Of a DNA stretch of 64,000 nt, positions 7,826 to 17,156 are shown one piece after another. The first letter of the stretch is position 1, and the number at the start of each line of letters is the position of its first letter. The notes below the pieces were generated by a model. It saw only the letters and a list, made by a program, of their open reading frames with translations. It made no database searches and was not told the origin of the DNA. The DNA is from Mycolicibacterium neworleansense (GTDB lineage Bacteria > Actinomycetota > Actinomycetes > Mycobacteriales > Mycobacteriaceae): contig NZ_CWKH01000001.1 of NCBI RefSeq assembly GCF_001245615.1, positions 1,860,001 to 1,924,000 on the forward strand. Direction: 5' to 3'. The position numbers and the translations under genes were made by a program.

Positions 7826-8986
7826 CTAGACGCCCAGACTGCGTCCGATGATCTCCTTCATGATCTCGGTGGTGCCGCCGTAAATGGTCTGCACCCGAGC
7901 ATCGAGGTAGGCCCGCGCCACCGGATACTCACGCATGTAGCCGTAGCCGCCGTGCAGCTGTAGGCAGCGGTCGATGAGGTCGACCTGCTTCTCGGTGGAG
8001 TACCACTTGGCCATCGCGGCCTGCTCCACGGTGAGCTTCTCGTCGAGGTGCAACCGGATGAACTCGTCGACCATCATGCGCACCACGGTGGCCTCGGTCG
8101 CGAGTTCGGCCAGCAGGAACCGGCTGTTCTGGAAGCTGCCGATCGGCTTGCCGAATGCCTTGCGTTCCTTGGTGTACTGCACCGTCTGCTCCAGCACGGC
8201 CTCCATCGCCGCGGCAGCCATGATGGCGATCGAGATGCGCTCCTGCGGCAGGTTCTGCATCAGGTAGACGAAACCCTGACCTTCCTCACCGAGCAGGTTC
8301 TCGACCGGCACCTTGACGTCGGTGAACGACAACTCGGCGGTGTCCTGGGCCTCCAGGCCGATCTTGTCCAGGTGCCGGCCCCGTTCGAAGCCCTCCATGC
8401 CGCGCTCCACCACCAGCAGGGAGAAGCCCAGCGCGCCCTTCTCCGGGTCGGTCTGGGCGACGACGATCACCAGGTCGGAGTGGATGCCGTTGGTGATGAA
8501 CGTTTTCGATCCGTTGAGCACGTAGTGGTCGCCGTCGCGGACCGCACGGGTCTTGATGCCCTGGAGGTCGCTGCCCGTACCGGGTTCGGTCATTGCGATC
8601 GCCGTGATCAATTCACCGGTACAGAACTTGGGCAGCCAGCGCTGCTTCTGCTCCTCGTTGGCCAGGCGCAGCAGATAAGGCGCGACGACGTCGTTGTGCA
8701 GGCTGAAGCCGATGCCGCTGTAGCGGCCGGCCACGGTCTCCTCGCAGACGATCGTGTTGTACCGGAAATCGTCGTTGCCGCCGCCGCCGTACTCCTCGGG
8801 CACCGCCATGCCGAGAAAGCCCTGCTTACCCGCCTCGAGCCAGACTCCGCGGTCAACGATCTTGTCCTTCTCCCACTGGTCGTGGAAGGGCGCGACATGC
8901 TTGTCCAGGAATGCGCGGTAGGACTCGCGGAACAACTCGTGCTCCGGTTCGAACAACGTGCGGTCGTATTTCACAACACTGCCCAT
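7826..8986 (-). CDS. fadE20: Acyl-CoA dehydrogenase FadE20
   Basis: A 386-residue acyl-CoA dehydrogenase, the same length as M. tuberculosis FadE20 as remembered. Family marks are the TAIAMTEPGTGSDL flavin-binding motif, the LNGSKTFITNG segment, the QERISIAI motif and the C-terminal LHGGYGYMREYPVAR-YGGTTEIMKEIIGRSL. The active-site base is expected in the C-terminal domain near this last segment. It catalyses the first oxidation of acyl-CoA beta-oxidation with FAD; chain specificity cannot be read here. GGAGG lies eight bases before the ATG. An inverted repeat at 9030-9047 lies between it and the divergent molybdoenzyme gene. Confidence 0.9.
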   Translation of the reverse strand: MGSVVKYDRTLFEPEHELFRESYRAFLDKHVAPFHDQWEKDKIVDRGVWLEAGKQGFLGMAVPEEYGGGGNDDFRYNTIVCEETVAGRYSGIGFSLHNDVVAPYLLRLANEEQKQRWLPKFCTGELITAIAMTEPGTGSDLQGIKTRAVRDGDHYVLNGSKTFITNGIHSDLVIVVAQTDPEKGALGFSLLVVERGMEGFERGRHLDKIGLEAQDTAELSFTDVKVPVENLLGEEGQGFVYLMQNLPQERISIAIMAAAAMEAVLEQTVQYTKERKAFGKPIGSFQNSRFLLAELATEATVVRMMVDEFIRLHLDEKLTVEQAAMAKWYSTEKQVDLIDRCLQLHGGYGYMREYPVARAYLDARVQTIYGGTTEIMKEIIGRSLGV

Positions 8987-9029
8987 GGTGTGACCTCCGG
9001 TACTGGTTACGGATTTGGGGCCAACCTAT

Positions 9030-9047
9030 ACCAACCGGGTGGTTGGT
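9030..9047. promoter_or_regulatory. TetR-type operator candidate between fadE20 and bisC-like gene
   Basis: ACCAACC-GGGT-GGTTGGT is a perfect 7-bp inverted repeat with a 4-base spacer. It lies 44 bases upstream of fadE20 and 41 bases upstream of the divergent gene. Its form is typical of TetR-family operators controlling fatty-acid genes. No regulator gene is adjacent, so the binding protein must be encoded elsewhere. Confidence 0.5.
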
Positions 9048-9087
9048 CAGCTCCGGGGAGGGTGGGTAGCGCCCGTAAACTCTGGTC

Positions 9088-11376
9088 ATGCCCCGGTCCC
9101 CCATGAGCCTTGCGCACTGGGGCGCCTTCACCGCGGACGTCGCCGACGGCGACATCGCCGCCGTCACCGCACTCGGCAGTGACACCGACCCCTCACCGTT
9201 GCTCGGAAACCTCCCCGGCTCCATCCGGCACCGCTCCCGCGTCGCCGGGCCCGCGGTGCGCCGCGGCTGGCTGCGTGACGGCCCCGGTCCCAGCGCCGAA
9301 CGCGGCGCCGACGAGTACGTCGCGGTGTCGTGGGACGAGCTCACCGAACTGCTGGCCGACGAGTTGCGGCGCGTCGTCGACAGCTACGGCAACGAGGCGA
9401 TCTACGGTGGGTCCTACGGCTGGGCCAGCGCCGGACGCTTCCACCACGCCCAGAGTCAGGTCCACCGCTTCCTGAAAATGCTTGGCGGCTACACGTTTTC
9501 CCGCCATTCCTACAGCCTGGGCGCGACCGGGGTGATCATGCCGCGGGTGGTCGGGACCCATGACGACCTGTTCAAACGCTCCACCGACTGGGATGTCATC
9601 GCCGACCACACCGACCTGCTGGTCTGTTTCGGAGGTGTCGCGCTGAAGAACACCGGCATCAATCACGGTGGCACCACGGCACATCCGGCCCGCGACGCGC
9701 TGCGCCGGATGCGGGAGCGCGGCGGACAGGTCGTGTCGTTGAGCCCGCTGCGCGATGACGTCGACGGCGACTGCCGCTGGCTGGCCCCGGTGCCCGGCAC
9801 CGATGTGGCGGTGATGCTCGCCCTGGCCTATGTCCTGGCCACCGAGGGGCTGGCCGATCTGGATTTCCTGGAGACACATTGCACGGGGTATCCGCGGTTC
9901 GAGCGTTACCTGCTGGGTCGCGACGACGGTGTCGCCAAGAGCCCCCGGTGGGCGTCGGCGCTCAGCGGTCTGCCCGCCGGCGAGCTCACCGCCCTGGCCC
10001 GGCAGATGGCCGCGTCGCGCACCCTGGTCACTGTCAGCTGGTCCCTGCAGCGGATCCGGCACGGCGAGCAGGCTCCGTGGATGGGCCTGACCCTGGCCGC
10101 GATGCTCGGCCAGATCGGTGTTCCGGGAGGTGGTTTCGGGCACGGCTACGGGTCGATGAACGAGCCGGGGCTGCCGCCGCTGCGCTGCGGCCTGCCCGCC
10201 CTGCCGCAGGGGCCCAACCCGGTGCAGACGTTCATCCCCGTCGCGGCGGTCGCCGACATGTTGCTGCACCCCGGTCAGCCGTTCGATTACAACGGCATGC
10301 AATTGACCTACCCCGACATCAAGTGCGTGTACTGGGCCGGCGGCAATCCGTTCCACCATCACCAGAACATCCCGCGATTGCGCCGGGCCCTGTCGCGGGT
10401 GGACACCGTCGTGGTGCACGACCCGTACTGGACGGCGATGGCCAAGCACGCCGACATCGTGGTGCCCTCGACCACCGCCTATGAGCGCGAGGACTATTCG
10501 GGATCGCGCAACGACCCGCTGCTGGTGGCCATGCCCGCACTGGCGCGGCCGTATGCCGACTCCCGCGACGACTACACCACGTTCTCGGCACTGGCCGAAC
10601 GGCTCGGCTTCGGCCCACGGTTCACCGAGGGCCGAACGGCGCGGGAGTGGCTGGTCCACATGTACGAAAAGTGGTCAGCCGGGCTGGATTTCGAGGTTCC
10701 TGGGTTCGACGAGTTCTGGGCGGACGGGCAGCTGCGGCTGCCCACCGAACCGGGCCTGACCCTGCTGGCCGATTTCCGGGCCGATCCGGTCGGGCGCCGG
10801 CTGGCCACCCCGAGTGGTCGCATCGAGATCTTCTCGCAGGCCATCGACGGGTTCGGCTACGACGACTGCGCCGGCCACCCCCGGTGGTACGAGCCGACGG
10901 AGTGGCTGGGCGGCAAGCGTGCGCAGACCTATCCGCTGCACCTGCTGGCCAATCAGCCCGCGACCCGGCTGCACAGCCAGCTCGACGGTGGCGCCACCAG
11001 TCAGTCGTCGAAAGTCCAAGGGCGTGAACCGATCCGGATCCACCCGGATGACGCGGCCGCGCGGGGTCTGGCCGAGGGCGACGTGGTGCGGGTGTTCAAC
11101 GATCGCGGGGCCTGCCTGGCCGGGGTGGTCATCGACGACCAGTTGCGCCCGGCGGTGGTGCAATTGTCGACCGGGGCCTGGTTCGACCCGGCAGATCCGG
11201 CCGACCCGGATTCGATGTGCGTACACGGCAACCCCAACGTGCTCACCGACGATGTCGGCACCTCCGCGCTGGCGCACGGTTGCACGGGGGCGCATGTGCT
11301 GGTGCAGGTCGAGAAGTTCGATGGAACGCCGCCCCCGGTGCGGGCGCACGAACCCCCGGTGATCCGGAACCGCTGA
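9088..11376 (+). CDS. Molybdopterin oxidoreductase, biotin/methionine/TMAO sulfoxide reductase-like
   Basis: A 762-residue DMSO-reductase-family enzyme of the BisC/TorA type that lacks the N-terminal 4Fe-4S cysteines. It begins with an SLAHWGAFTADV region, has the YGGSYGWASAGRFHHAQSQVHRFL cofactor segment, where the Ser of the SYGW motif region would be expected near the molybdenum, and ends with an MGD-binding domain (QPATRLHSQLD, ARGLAEGDVVRVFNDRG). No Tat signal is present, so it is probably cytoplasmic like BisC. The likely role is reduction of biotin or methionine sulfoxide. A -10 TAAACT at 9076-9081 ends six bases before the ATG, indicating leaderless translation. The M. tuberculosis bisC maps elsewhere (Rv1442), so this position is not shared. 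Confidence 0.8.
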   Translation: MPRSPMSLAHWGAFTADVADGDIAAVTALGSDTDPSPLLGNLPGSIRHRSRVAGPAVRRGWLRDGPGPSAERGADEYVAVSWDELTELLADELRRVVDSYGNEAIYGGSYGWASAGRFHHAQSQVHRFLKMLGGYTFSRHSYSLGATGVIMPRVVGTHDDLFKRSTDWDVIADHTDLLVCFGGVALKNTGINHGGTTAHPARDALRRMRERGGQVVSLSPLRDDVDGDCRWLAPVPGTDVAVMLALAYVLATEGLADLDFLETHCTGYPRFERYLLGRDDGVAKSPRWASALSGLPAGELTALARQMAASRTLVTVSWSLQRIRHGEQAPWMGLTLAAMLGQIGVPGGGFGHGYGSMNEPGLPPLRCGLPALPQGPNPVQTFIPVAAVADMLLHPGQPFDYNGMQLTYPDIKCVYWAGGNPFHHHQNIPRLRRALSRVDTVVVHDPYWTAMAKHADIVVPSTTAYEREDYSGSRNDPLLVAMPALARPYADSRDDYTTFSALAERLGFGPRFTEGRTAREWLVHMYEKWSAGLDFEVPGFDEFWADGQLRLPTEPGLTLLADFRADPVGRRLATPSGRIEIFSQAIDGFGYDDCAGHPRWYEPTEWLGGKRAQTYPLHLLANQPATRLHSQLDGGATSQSSKVQGREPIRIHPDDAAARGLAEGDVVRVFNDRGACLAGVVIDDQLRPAVVQLSTGAWFDPADPADPDSMCVHGNPNVLTDDVGTSALAHGCTGAHVLVQVEKFDGTPPPVRAHEPPVIRNR

Positions 11377-11484
11377 AGCCGTTGGGCGGCAACCACTTCG
11401 GCCGTTTGCCCGGTAGCGGTTCCGTGACGGTGCAAAGATCCCCTCAGCGCTGACGGCGGCGTCAGCAGAAGGAGATCCGGGCCG

Positions 11485-12975
11485 ATGCGATTCTCACCCC
11501 GTTCTGCTGCCAGGTCACTGCTGGTCGGCGCCGTGGCCATATCCGGTTCGGTGGCCATCGGCCTGACACCTGTCGGCACCGCGGCGCTCGGCCTGGTGGT
11601 GGCGGCCACCCCGCTGATCGTGCCCGGCACGGGGACCCCGGATCCGCAGAACTCGAACAACTACATGAGCAACGCCGTCGCCTATTACGTACAACCCACC
11701 GGTAGTTGTGGTGCCGCCGACTGTGCCGAACCGGTGCCGGTCCCCTATATCGCCCAGTTCTGGCCGTTTCCGTTCGCCGGGTGGGGCGGCCTGGAAGGCG
11801 CCAAATGGAACGTCTCGGTCGCCAGCGGGGTCACCCGGCTGACCAGCGAACTCGTCGGGGACAACAATCCCAGTGCCGCGCACCCCGTGGTCGTCTTCGG
11901 GTATTCGCAGGGCGCCACCGTGGCCAGCATCGTCAAGGGCAATCTGGCCGATCTGACCGACGAGCAGAAACAGAATCTGAGCTTCGTCCTGATCGGCAAT
12001 CCGAACCGCCCGGACGGCGGGCTGTTCGAACGGCTGGCGATCCTGGGAACCGTGCCGATCCTCGACGCGACGTTCGGCCAGCCCACTCCGACCGACACGG
12101 GCATCCAGACCTACGACATCGCGCTGCAGTACGACGGCGTCGCCGACGCTCCGTCATGGGTGCTCAATCCGCTCGCCCTGGCCAACGCACTGGCCGGCTT
12201 CCAATACGTGCACGGCACCTACCTGGACCCCAGGGGCGACGATCCGGCCACCGCCACTCCCTACGGCTACACCCCCGAGCAGGTGCAGGCCGCCATCGAG
12301 AACGCCAAGGCGAACTGCAGTGCCGAAACGCACTGCCAGAAAGTAGACGGCAGCGACACCTACTACATCACGCTACCGGCGAAGACGCTGCCCATCATGC
12401 AGCCGTTCCTGGATCTGGGTGAGGCCACCGGCACTTCGGCCCTGGTGATCCCGCTCGTCGACCTGGCCTCGCCGATGGCGCAGACTCTGATCGAAACCGG
12501 TTACACCCGAACCGATTACAGCCAGCCCACACCCTTCCAGGTGCTGCCGCGGTTCAATCCGGTCAAGTTGGCAGGCGATCTCGTCAACGACATCCCCGAG
12601 GGCATCCAGGCAGCACTCAACCCCGGCCTCGATCCGCTGCCCGGGTGGACCGACCCGACCGAATCGGCCGACACCGCGACAGTTCAAGACAGCGACGATG
12701 TTTCGATCACCGCCGCGAGCCCGGCAACGGATATCCCGACGAAGGTGGCAGCCAAGGCACATCCCAAACCGCTGCTGCGGCTCAGCGCCGTCGCCAAACC
12801 GAAGGAGGGGCTGTCCACCCCGGCCGGCACCATCTCCCCCCAACGTCCGTCTTTGCCGAAGGCGGAGGGCATCAAGGGACATCCGGTGCGCGACTTCACC
12901 AAGTCACTCGGTAAGACCGTGCGCAAGGCACTCGGTCAGGAGGATGACGCCAAGAAGTCCGAGCCCGCCGCCTGA
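11485..12975 (+). CDS. Secreted PE-PPE-domain serine hydrolase
   Basis: A 496-residue exported protein. A signal peptide (SLLVGAVAISGSVAIGL) is followed by TPLIVPGTGTPDP and a PE-PPE domain of alpha/beta-hydrolase fold. The nucleophile elbow is GYSQGA (around residue 141), a conserved YDGVADAP segment may carry the acid and VHGTY the histidine. PE-PPE-domain proteins are mycobacterial esterases or trehalose-acyl transferases. Unlike PE/PPE proteins this one has no PE or PPE N-terminus and uses an ordinary signal peptide. The last 120 residues are Pro/Ala/Lys-rich and probably disordered. AAGGAG at 11468-11473 supports the ATG. It is convergent with hflX. Confidence 0.8.
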   Translation: MRFSPRSAARSLLVGAVAISGSVAIGLTPVGTAALGLVVAATPLIVPGTGTPDPQNSNNYMSNAVAYYVQPTGSCGAADCAEPVPVPYIAQFWPFPFAGWGGLEGAKWNVSVASGVTRLTSELVGDNNPSAAHPVVVFGYSQGATVASIVKGNLADLTDEQKQNLSFVLIGNPNRPDGGLFERLAILGTVPILDATFGQPTPTDTGIQTYDIALQYDGVADAPSWVLNPLALANALAGFQYVHGTYLDPRGDDPATATPYGYTPEQVQAAIENAKANCSAETHCQKVDGSDTYYITLPAKTLPIMQPFLDLGEATGTSALVIPLVDLASPMAQTLIETGYTRTDYSQPTPFQVLPRFNPVKLAGDLVNDIPEGIQAALNPGLDPLPGWTDPTESADTATVQDSDDVSITAASPATDIPTKVAAKAHPKPLLRLSAVAKPKEGLSTPAGTISPQRPSLPKAEGIKGHPVRDFTKSLGKTVRKALGQEDDAKKSEPAA

Positions 12976-12994
12976 CGTCCGGGCCGAGAAGCGC

Positions 12995-14404
12995 TCAGAA
13001 GGTGGCGAACTCGTTCAGGCTGGCCGCCAGCGCCATCGGCACCCGTGCCTTGATCCGGGTTCCGTCGGCGGTGTGCTCGGTGGCGTCCACCCGCCCTTCG
13101 GCGTGCACGCGCGCCACCAGTTCTCCACGGTCGTAGGGAATCGTCACGTCCACCGTCGCGTCGGTGGGCGGGATCATCTCCGCCATCCGGGACCTCAACC
13201 GGTCCAGCCCGTCACCGGTGCGCGCCGAGACGAACACCGCGTCGGGCAGGGCGCGCCGCAGCGCGGCCAGCCCGAGATCCGTGGCTGCGTCGATCTTGTT
13301 GACCACCAACAGTTCCGGCGGCTGGGCGATGTCGTATTCGGCGACCACGTCGTTGACCACCTGGCGGACCGCGTTGATCTGCGCCAGCGGATGCTCGTCA
13401 GAGCCGTCCACCACATGCACGAGCAGGTCGGCGTCGACCACCTCTTCGAGGGTGGACCGGAACGCCTCGACCAACTGGGTGGGCAGGTGCCGGACGAAGC
13501 CGACGGTATCGGTCAGCACGAACGGCCGTCCGTCGTCGAATTCGCCACGGCGGGTGGTGGGTTCGAGCGTCGCAAACAGGGCGTTCTCCACCAGTACACC
13601 GGCCCCGGTCAGTGCGTTGAGCAGGCTGGACTTGCCGGCGTTGGTATAGCCGACGATCGCCACCGAGGCGGCGTCGGAGGACAGTCGCCGGCTGCGCTGG
13701 GTGTCGCGGATCTTCTTCATGTCGCGAATCTCACGGCGCAGCTTGGCCATGCGCTCACGGATACGGCGGCGGTCGGTTTCGATCTTGGTCTCGCCGGGGC
13801 CGCGGGTTCCCACGCCCCCACCGGCCCCGCCGGCACGACCACCAGCCTGACGCGACATCGACTCACCCCAGCCGCGCAGCCGGGGCAGCATGTACTCCAT
13901 CTGGGCCAGCGACACCTGTGCCTTGCCCTCCCGGCTCGTGGCGTGCTGGGCGAAGATGTCCAGGATCAGCGCAGTGCGGTCGATGACCTTGACCTTGACC
14001 ACCTTCTCCAGCGAGTTGAGCTGCGCGGGTGACAGCTCGCCGTCGCAGATGACGGTGTCGGCGCCGGTGGCCAGCACGATCTCGCGCAGCTCCTGCGCCT
14101 TGCCCGAGCCGATGTAGGTGGACGGATCCGGCTTGTCCCGACGCTGGATGAGGCCCTCGAGCACTTCTGAGCCCGCGGTCTCGGCCAGCGCCGCCAGCTC
14201 GGTCAGGCTCGCGTCAGCATCGGCCGCGCTGCCCTCGGTCCACACCCCGACCAGGACCACACGCTCCAGCCTCAGCTGGCGGTATTCGACCTCGGTGACG
14301 TCGGTGAGTTCGGTGGACAGCCCGGCGACGCGGCGCAACGAGGCGCGGTCTTCGAGGGCCAGCTCACCGGTGCTGGGAGTGACGGGTTGTTCTGGATGAG
14401 TCAT
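12995..14404 (-). CDS. hflX: GTPase HflX
   Basis: A 469-residue HflX. The N-terminal glycine-rich helical domain carries the SRQAGGRAGGAGGG and TRGPGETKIE segments, and the GTPase domain has G1 GYTNAGKSSLLN, G3 DTVGF and G4 NKID motifs. HflX binds stalled 50S/70S ribosomes and splits them, and in mycobacteria is linked to macrolide resistance and hypoxia. The ATG at 14404 is chosen because GGAAG precedes it by seven bases. An upstream in-frame extension is less likely because it would run into the dapF remnant. In M. tuberculosis dapF is the upstream neighbour; here only its end remains. Confidence 0.92.
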   Translation of the reverse strand: MTHPEQPVTPSTGELALEDRASLRRVAGLSTELTDVTEVEYRQLRLERVVLVGVWTEGSAADADASLTELAALAETAGSEVLEGLIQRRDKPDPSTYIGSGKAQELREIVLATGADTVICDGELSPAQLNSLEKVVKVKVIDRTALILDIFAQHATSREGKAQVSLAQMEYMLPRLRGWGESMSRQAGGRAGGAGGGVGTRGPGETKIETDRRRIRERMAKLRREIRDMKKIRDTQRSRRLSSDAASVAIVGYTNAGKSSLLNALTGAGVLVENALFATLEPTTRRGEFDDGRPFVLTDTVGFVRHLPTQLVEAFRSTLEEVVDADLLVHVVDGSDEHPLAQINAVRQVVNDVVAEYDIAQPPELLVVNKIDAATDLGLAALRRALPDAVFVSARTGDGLDRLRSRMAEMIPPTDATVDVTIPYDRGELVARVHAEGRVDATEHTADGTRIKARVPMALAASLNEFATF

Positions 14405-14449
14405 ATGTACTTCCAGGGTGTCACGCGGATCGGGCCACGCGCACCCCAA

Positions 14450-14581
14450 TTACGCGTGGGCAGCGTTCCACCATTCGTCGGACAGTTCCCCGCGGGCCAC
14501 CAGCACCGAAGGTCCGCGCAGATAGCTGGTGGATTCGGTGATCGTCACGGTGACCTCCCCGCCTGGGATACGGACCCGCAG
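14450..14581 (-). pseudogene. dapF: C-terminal remnant of diaminopimelate epimerase (dapF)
   Basis: This frame encodes about 43 residues ([11 protein letters not shown], then [15 protein letters not shown]) that match the extreme C-terminus of mycobacterial DapF, where a GPSVLVA-type segment ends the second domain. It stops with TAA at 14450, just where dapF should end relative to hflX. The other roughly 245 residues, including both catalytic cysteines, are missing. At about 14580 the homology passes directly into a different gene in another frame. DapF makes meso-diaminopimelate for peptidoglycan and lysine, so an intact copy must exist elsewhere or the junction is an assembly error. Confidence 0.6.
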
Positions 14582-14909
14582 CGTGGACCTCGACGGTGGC
14601 GCCGGGCGCCGCCTGTCCGCGAATCCACCCGGTGACCAGCACACACAGCGGAAGTTCGACCGGCTCGCCCACGCCTGCGGGGCCGAGTGCCACCGGGACG
14701 TCGACGCCGTAGCCGGCGAAGGTCCCGGCACAGTCGGGTCCGTACACCTCGTCGCGGGGGCCGACACCGACCGCCAGCCAACGCGGCGGCAACGAACCCG
14801 CGGCAGTGATCACCGCCTCGCGCAACCCGGCCACCTCGGCGGCCGCCGCACCCACGAGTTCGGGCACGAGAACCGGCGTGGCGGGGACGATGGCGATGGC
14901 GCTCAGCAC
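14577..14909 (-). pseudogene. N-terminal remnant of Rv2728c-like alanine-rich protein
   Basis: The first about 111 codons ([20 protein letters not shown], then [20 protein letters not shown]) resemble the start of the conserved mycobacterial protein encoded upstream of miaA in M. tuberculosis (Rv2728c, about 230 residues). The open frame runs on through the dapF remnant in the wrong frame to 14421, giving a 162-codon chimera. The second half of the gene, all of miaA and most of dapF are missing between this part and the dapF end. Codon bias supports real coding up to about 14577. Translation starts at an ATG at 14909. Confidence 0.5.
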
Positions 14910-15146
14910 GTCACCAAACTAGTGCGCCGCCCCTGCTGCGCTGCGCGGAGTGCTCGTGAACGACGCCCACGACACCGCCGGATCCGGCCGATCGGCGGCC
15001 GCCCGGTGCAGTTTGTCGGGGCGTTGACCCGAAAGCCATGGGCACGGCACAGCACGACCTGCTTGAATAGCGGACAAGCGACAGCATCAGGCGCCGCGTC
15101 GCGCGGCAGATGCGCGGGCGAACCGCGCGGAGTACGAGGAGCGGAT
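14910..15146. other. Intergenic region between Rv2728c-like remnant and DUF349 gene
   Basis: This 237-base divergent intergenic region has no supportable gene. In M. tuberculosis small genes (Rv2729c, Rv2730) occupy this place and are not recognisable here. It contains GC-rich short inverted repeats at about 15095-15130, and the purine-rich AGTACGAGGAG that serves the downstream start. Confidence 0.4.
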
Positions 15147-16502
15147 ATGACAACCAGTGAGCCAGGCGGTGCCACCCCCCAGCCGACGTCCGGGCCCACG
15201 CCGAGGCCCACTCCTTCGTCCGTTCCGAGGCCGGGGCCGCCCCGCCCCGTCCCCCGCCCCAGCCGGGTCGCCCCGGTGGTCGCGGTGGCGCCGACCAGCG
15301 ATCCGCACCGCTTCGGACGGGTCGACGATGACGGCACAGTGTGGTTGATCAACGGATCCGGTGAGCGCGTCATCGGCTCCTGGCAGGCCGGTGACACCGA
15401 GGCGGCGTTCGCCCACTTCGGCCGGCGGTTCGACGATCTGCACACCGAGGTGGCCCTGCTGGAACGTCGGCTGTCCTCCGGCACCGGCGATGCCCGCAAG
15501 ATCAAGTCCGCGGCTGCCGCCCTGGCCGAAACCCTGCCCACTGCAGCGGTTCTCGGCGACGTCGACGCGTTGAGCGCCCGTCTGACCGCGATCCTGGAAC
15601 ATGCCGATGAGGCCGCCAAGAACGAGCGGGCCCAGCGTGACGAGCACCGCGCCGCGCAGACCGCGCGCAAAGAGGCGCTGGCCGCCGAGGCCGAGGATCT
15701 GGCCGCGAACTCCACCCAGTGGAAGTCCGCCGGTGACCGACTGCGCGAGATTCTCGACGAGTGGCGCACCATCACCGGGCTCGACCGCAAGCTCGACGAT
15801 GCGCTGTGGAAGCGCTACTCCACCGCCCGGGAGACGTTCAATCGCCGCCGCGGCTCGCACTTCGCCGAACTCGACCGCGGCCGCGTCGGGGCCCGCCAGG
15901 CCAAGGAGGCGCTGTGCGAACAGGCCGAGCAACTGGCCGGGTCGACCGATTGGGGTGCCACCGCCGCGGCCTTCCGGGACCTGCTGACCCAGTGGAAGAG
16001 CGCCGGACGCGCCGCCAAGGACCTCGACGACGCGCTGTGGCACCGGTTCAAGGCGGCCCAGGACACGTTCTTCGGAGCACGTAACGCCGCGAACGCCGAA
16101 CGCGACGCCGAGTTCAAGGCCAACGCCACCGCCAAAGAGGCGCTGCTGGCCGAGGCCGAGAAGATCGACACGACCGATCTGGACGCCGCCCGCGCCGCCT
16201 TGCGCGTCATCGGCGACAAGTGGGATGCGATCGGCAAGGTTCCCCGCGAGCGCGCGGCCGACCTGGAACGACGGCTGCGCGCCGTGGAGAAGAAGGTCCG
16301 CGATGCTCCGGCCGGTGGCGTCGATCCCGAGGCCCAGGCTCGTGCCGATCAGTTCCGCTCACGCGCCGAACAGTTCGAACGGCAGGCCGAGAAAGCCGAG
16401 GCCGCTGGCCGGGCCAAGGCTGCTGCCGAGGCCAGGGCCAGCGCCGAGCAGTGGCGTCAGTGGGCCGACGCGGCGGCAGCCGCGCTCGGAGACCGCAAGT
16501 AG
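15147..16502 (+). CDS. DUF349-domain coiled-coil protein (Rv2731-like)
   Basis: A 451-residue, mostly helical protein. A Pro/Thr/Ser-rich N-terminus of about 45 residues is followed by [16 protein letters not shown] and then repeated DUF349 units, each with a TQWKSAG or WKSAGRA-type motif followed by a DDALWKRY or DDALWHRF motif (residues about 185-350). The C-terminus is a long Ala/Glu coiled coil. DUF349 proteins are common in actinobacteria; the function is unknown. ACGAGGAG places the ATG at 15147. It is convergent with the membrane-protein gene that follows. Confidence 0.85.
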   Translation: MTTSEPGGATPQPTSGPTPRPTPSSVPRPGPPRPVPRPSRVAPVVAVAPTSDPHRFGRVDDDGTVWLINGSGERVIGSWQAGDTEAAFAHFGRRFDDLHTEVALLERRLSSGTGDARKIKSAAAALAETLPTAAVLGDVDALSARLTAILEHADEAAKNERAQRDEHRAAQTARKEALAAEAEDLAANSTQWKSAGDRLREILDEWRTITGLDRKLDDALWKRYSTARETFNRRRGSHFAELDRGRVGARQAKEALCEQAEQLAGSTDWGATAAAFRDLLTQWKSAGRAAKDLDDALWHRFKAAQDTFFGARNAANAERDAEFKANATAKEALLAEAEKIDTTDLDAARAALRVIGDKWDAIGKVPRERAADLERRLRAVEKKVRDAPAGGVDPEAQARADQFRSRAEQFERQAEKAEAAGRAKAAAEARASAEQWRQWADAAAAALGDRK

Positions 16503-16526
16503 GACCTGCGGCCGGGCCGAGACCGG

Positions 16527-17156
16527 CTAGGCCTGGTCCGGCTGGTCAGGCTTCTCGCCGGCCGGGTCGGTCTCGGTGGCGTCGGTTTGCTTCGGGACAT
16601 CGGGCGTCGGCGGGTCGAGGATGCCGCGCTGCTGATGCTGCGCGGCTTCGCGACGACGATCCTCTTCGGCCGCCAACTGCAGTGCGGTGCGCGACCACAC
16701 CACCCGCGCCCAGTGGAAGGTCAGCACGATCACCGCCAGCCAGCCGATGATCAAGCCGATGCCGGGACCGGGGTGGCCGGCTGCGGTCTGACGCGACCAC
16801 ACCGCGAGCATCCCGAGCGCACTGGCCACCGCGGAACCGGCGAGGGCCACCCACGCCAACGCCCAGCGGCGGGTGATCAGCGCCAGCGTCGAGAATCCGA
16901 CCGAGAACACCAGGGCCAGCCAGGTGAACACCCGCGATGGCAGCGAGATGCCGTCGGCGACGGCGGTGGCATCACCGACCAGGACGTCGAAGCCCTTGCT
17001 GGAACCGGTGTGCGGCAACACGAACGACAGCAGCACCACGAACACGAGGATCGCCACCACCATCGCGCGCGGGCCCGAGTCGAACTCCCGGGTCACCTTG
17101 CGTTCGACGGCGGCGAGGTCGTCCTTGAACCGGTCGAAGTCGCTTTCGTTGCTCAA
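16527..17156 (-). CDS. Four-helix membrane protein (Rv2732c-like)
   Basis: A 209-residue protein with an N-terminal cytoplasmic helix ([20 protein letters not shown]), four predicted membrane helices ([69 protein letters not shown]) and a charged C-terminal tail rich in Asp, Pro and Glu. Function is unknown. The TTG at 17156 is preferred because it overlaps the miaB stop as TTGA and sits nine bases after AGGAGG. The ATG at 17165 is directly adjacent to that Shine-Dalgarno sequence and is poorly spaced. Translational coupling with miaB is expected. Confidence 0.78.
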   Translation of the reverse strand: MSNESDFDRFKDDLAAVERKVTREFDSGPRAMVVAILVFVVLLSFVLPHTGSSKGFDVLVGDATAVADGISLPSRVFTWLALVFSVGFSTLALITRRWALAWVALAGSAVASALGMLAVWSRQTAAGHPGPGIGLIIGWLAVIVLTFHWARVVWSRTALQLAAEEDRRREAAQHQQRGILDPPTPDVPKQTDATETDPAGEKPDQPDQA

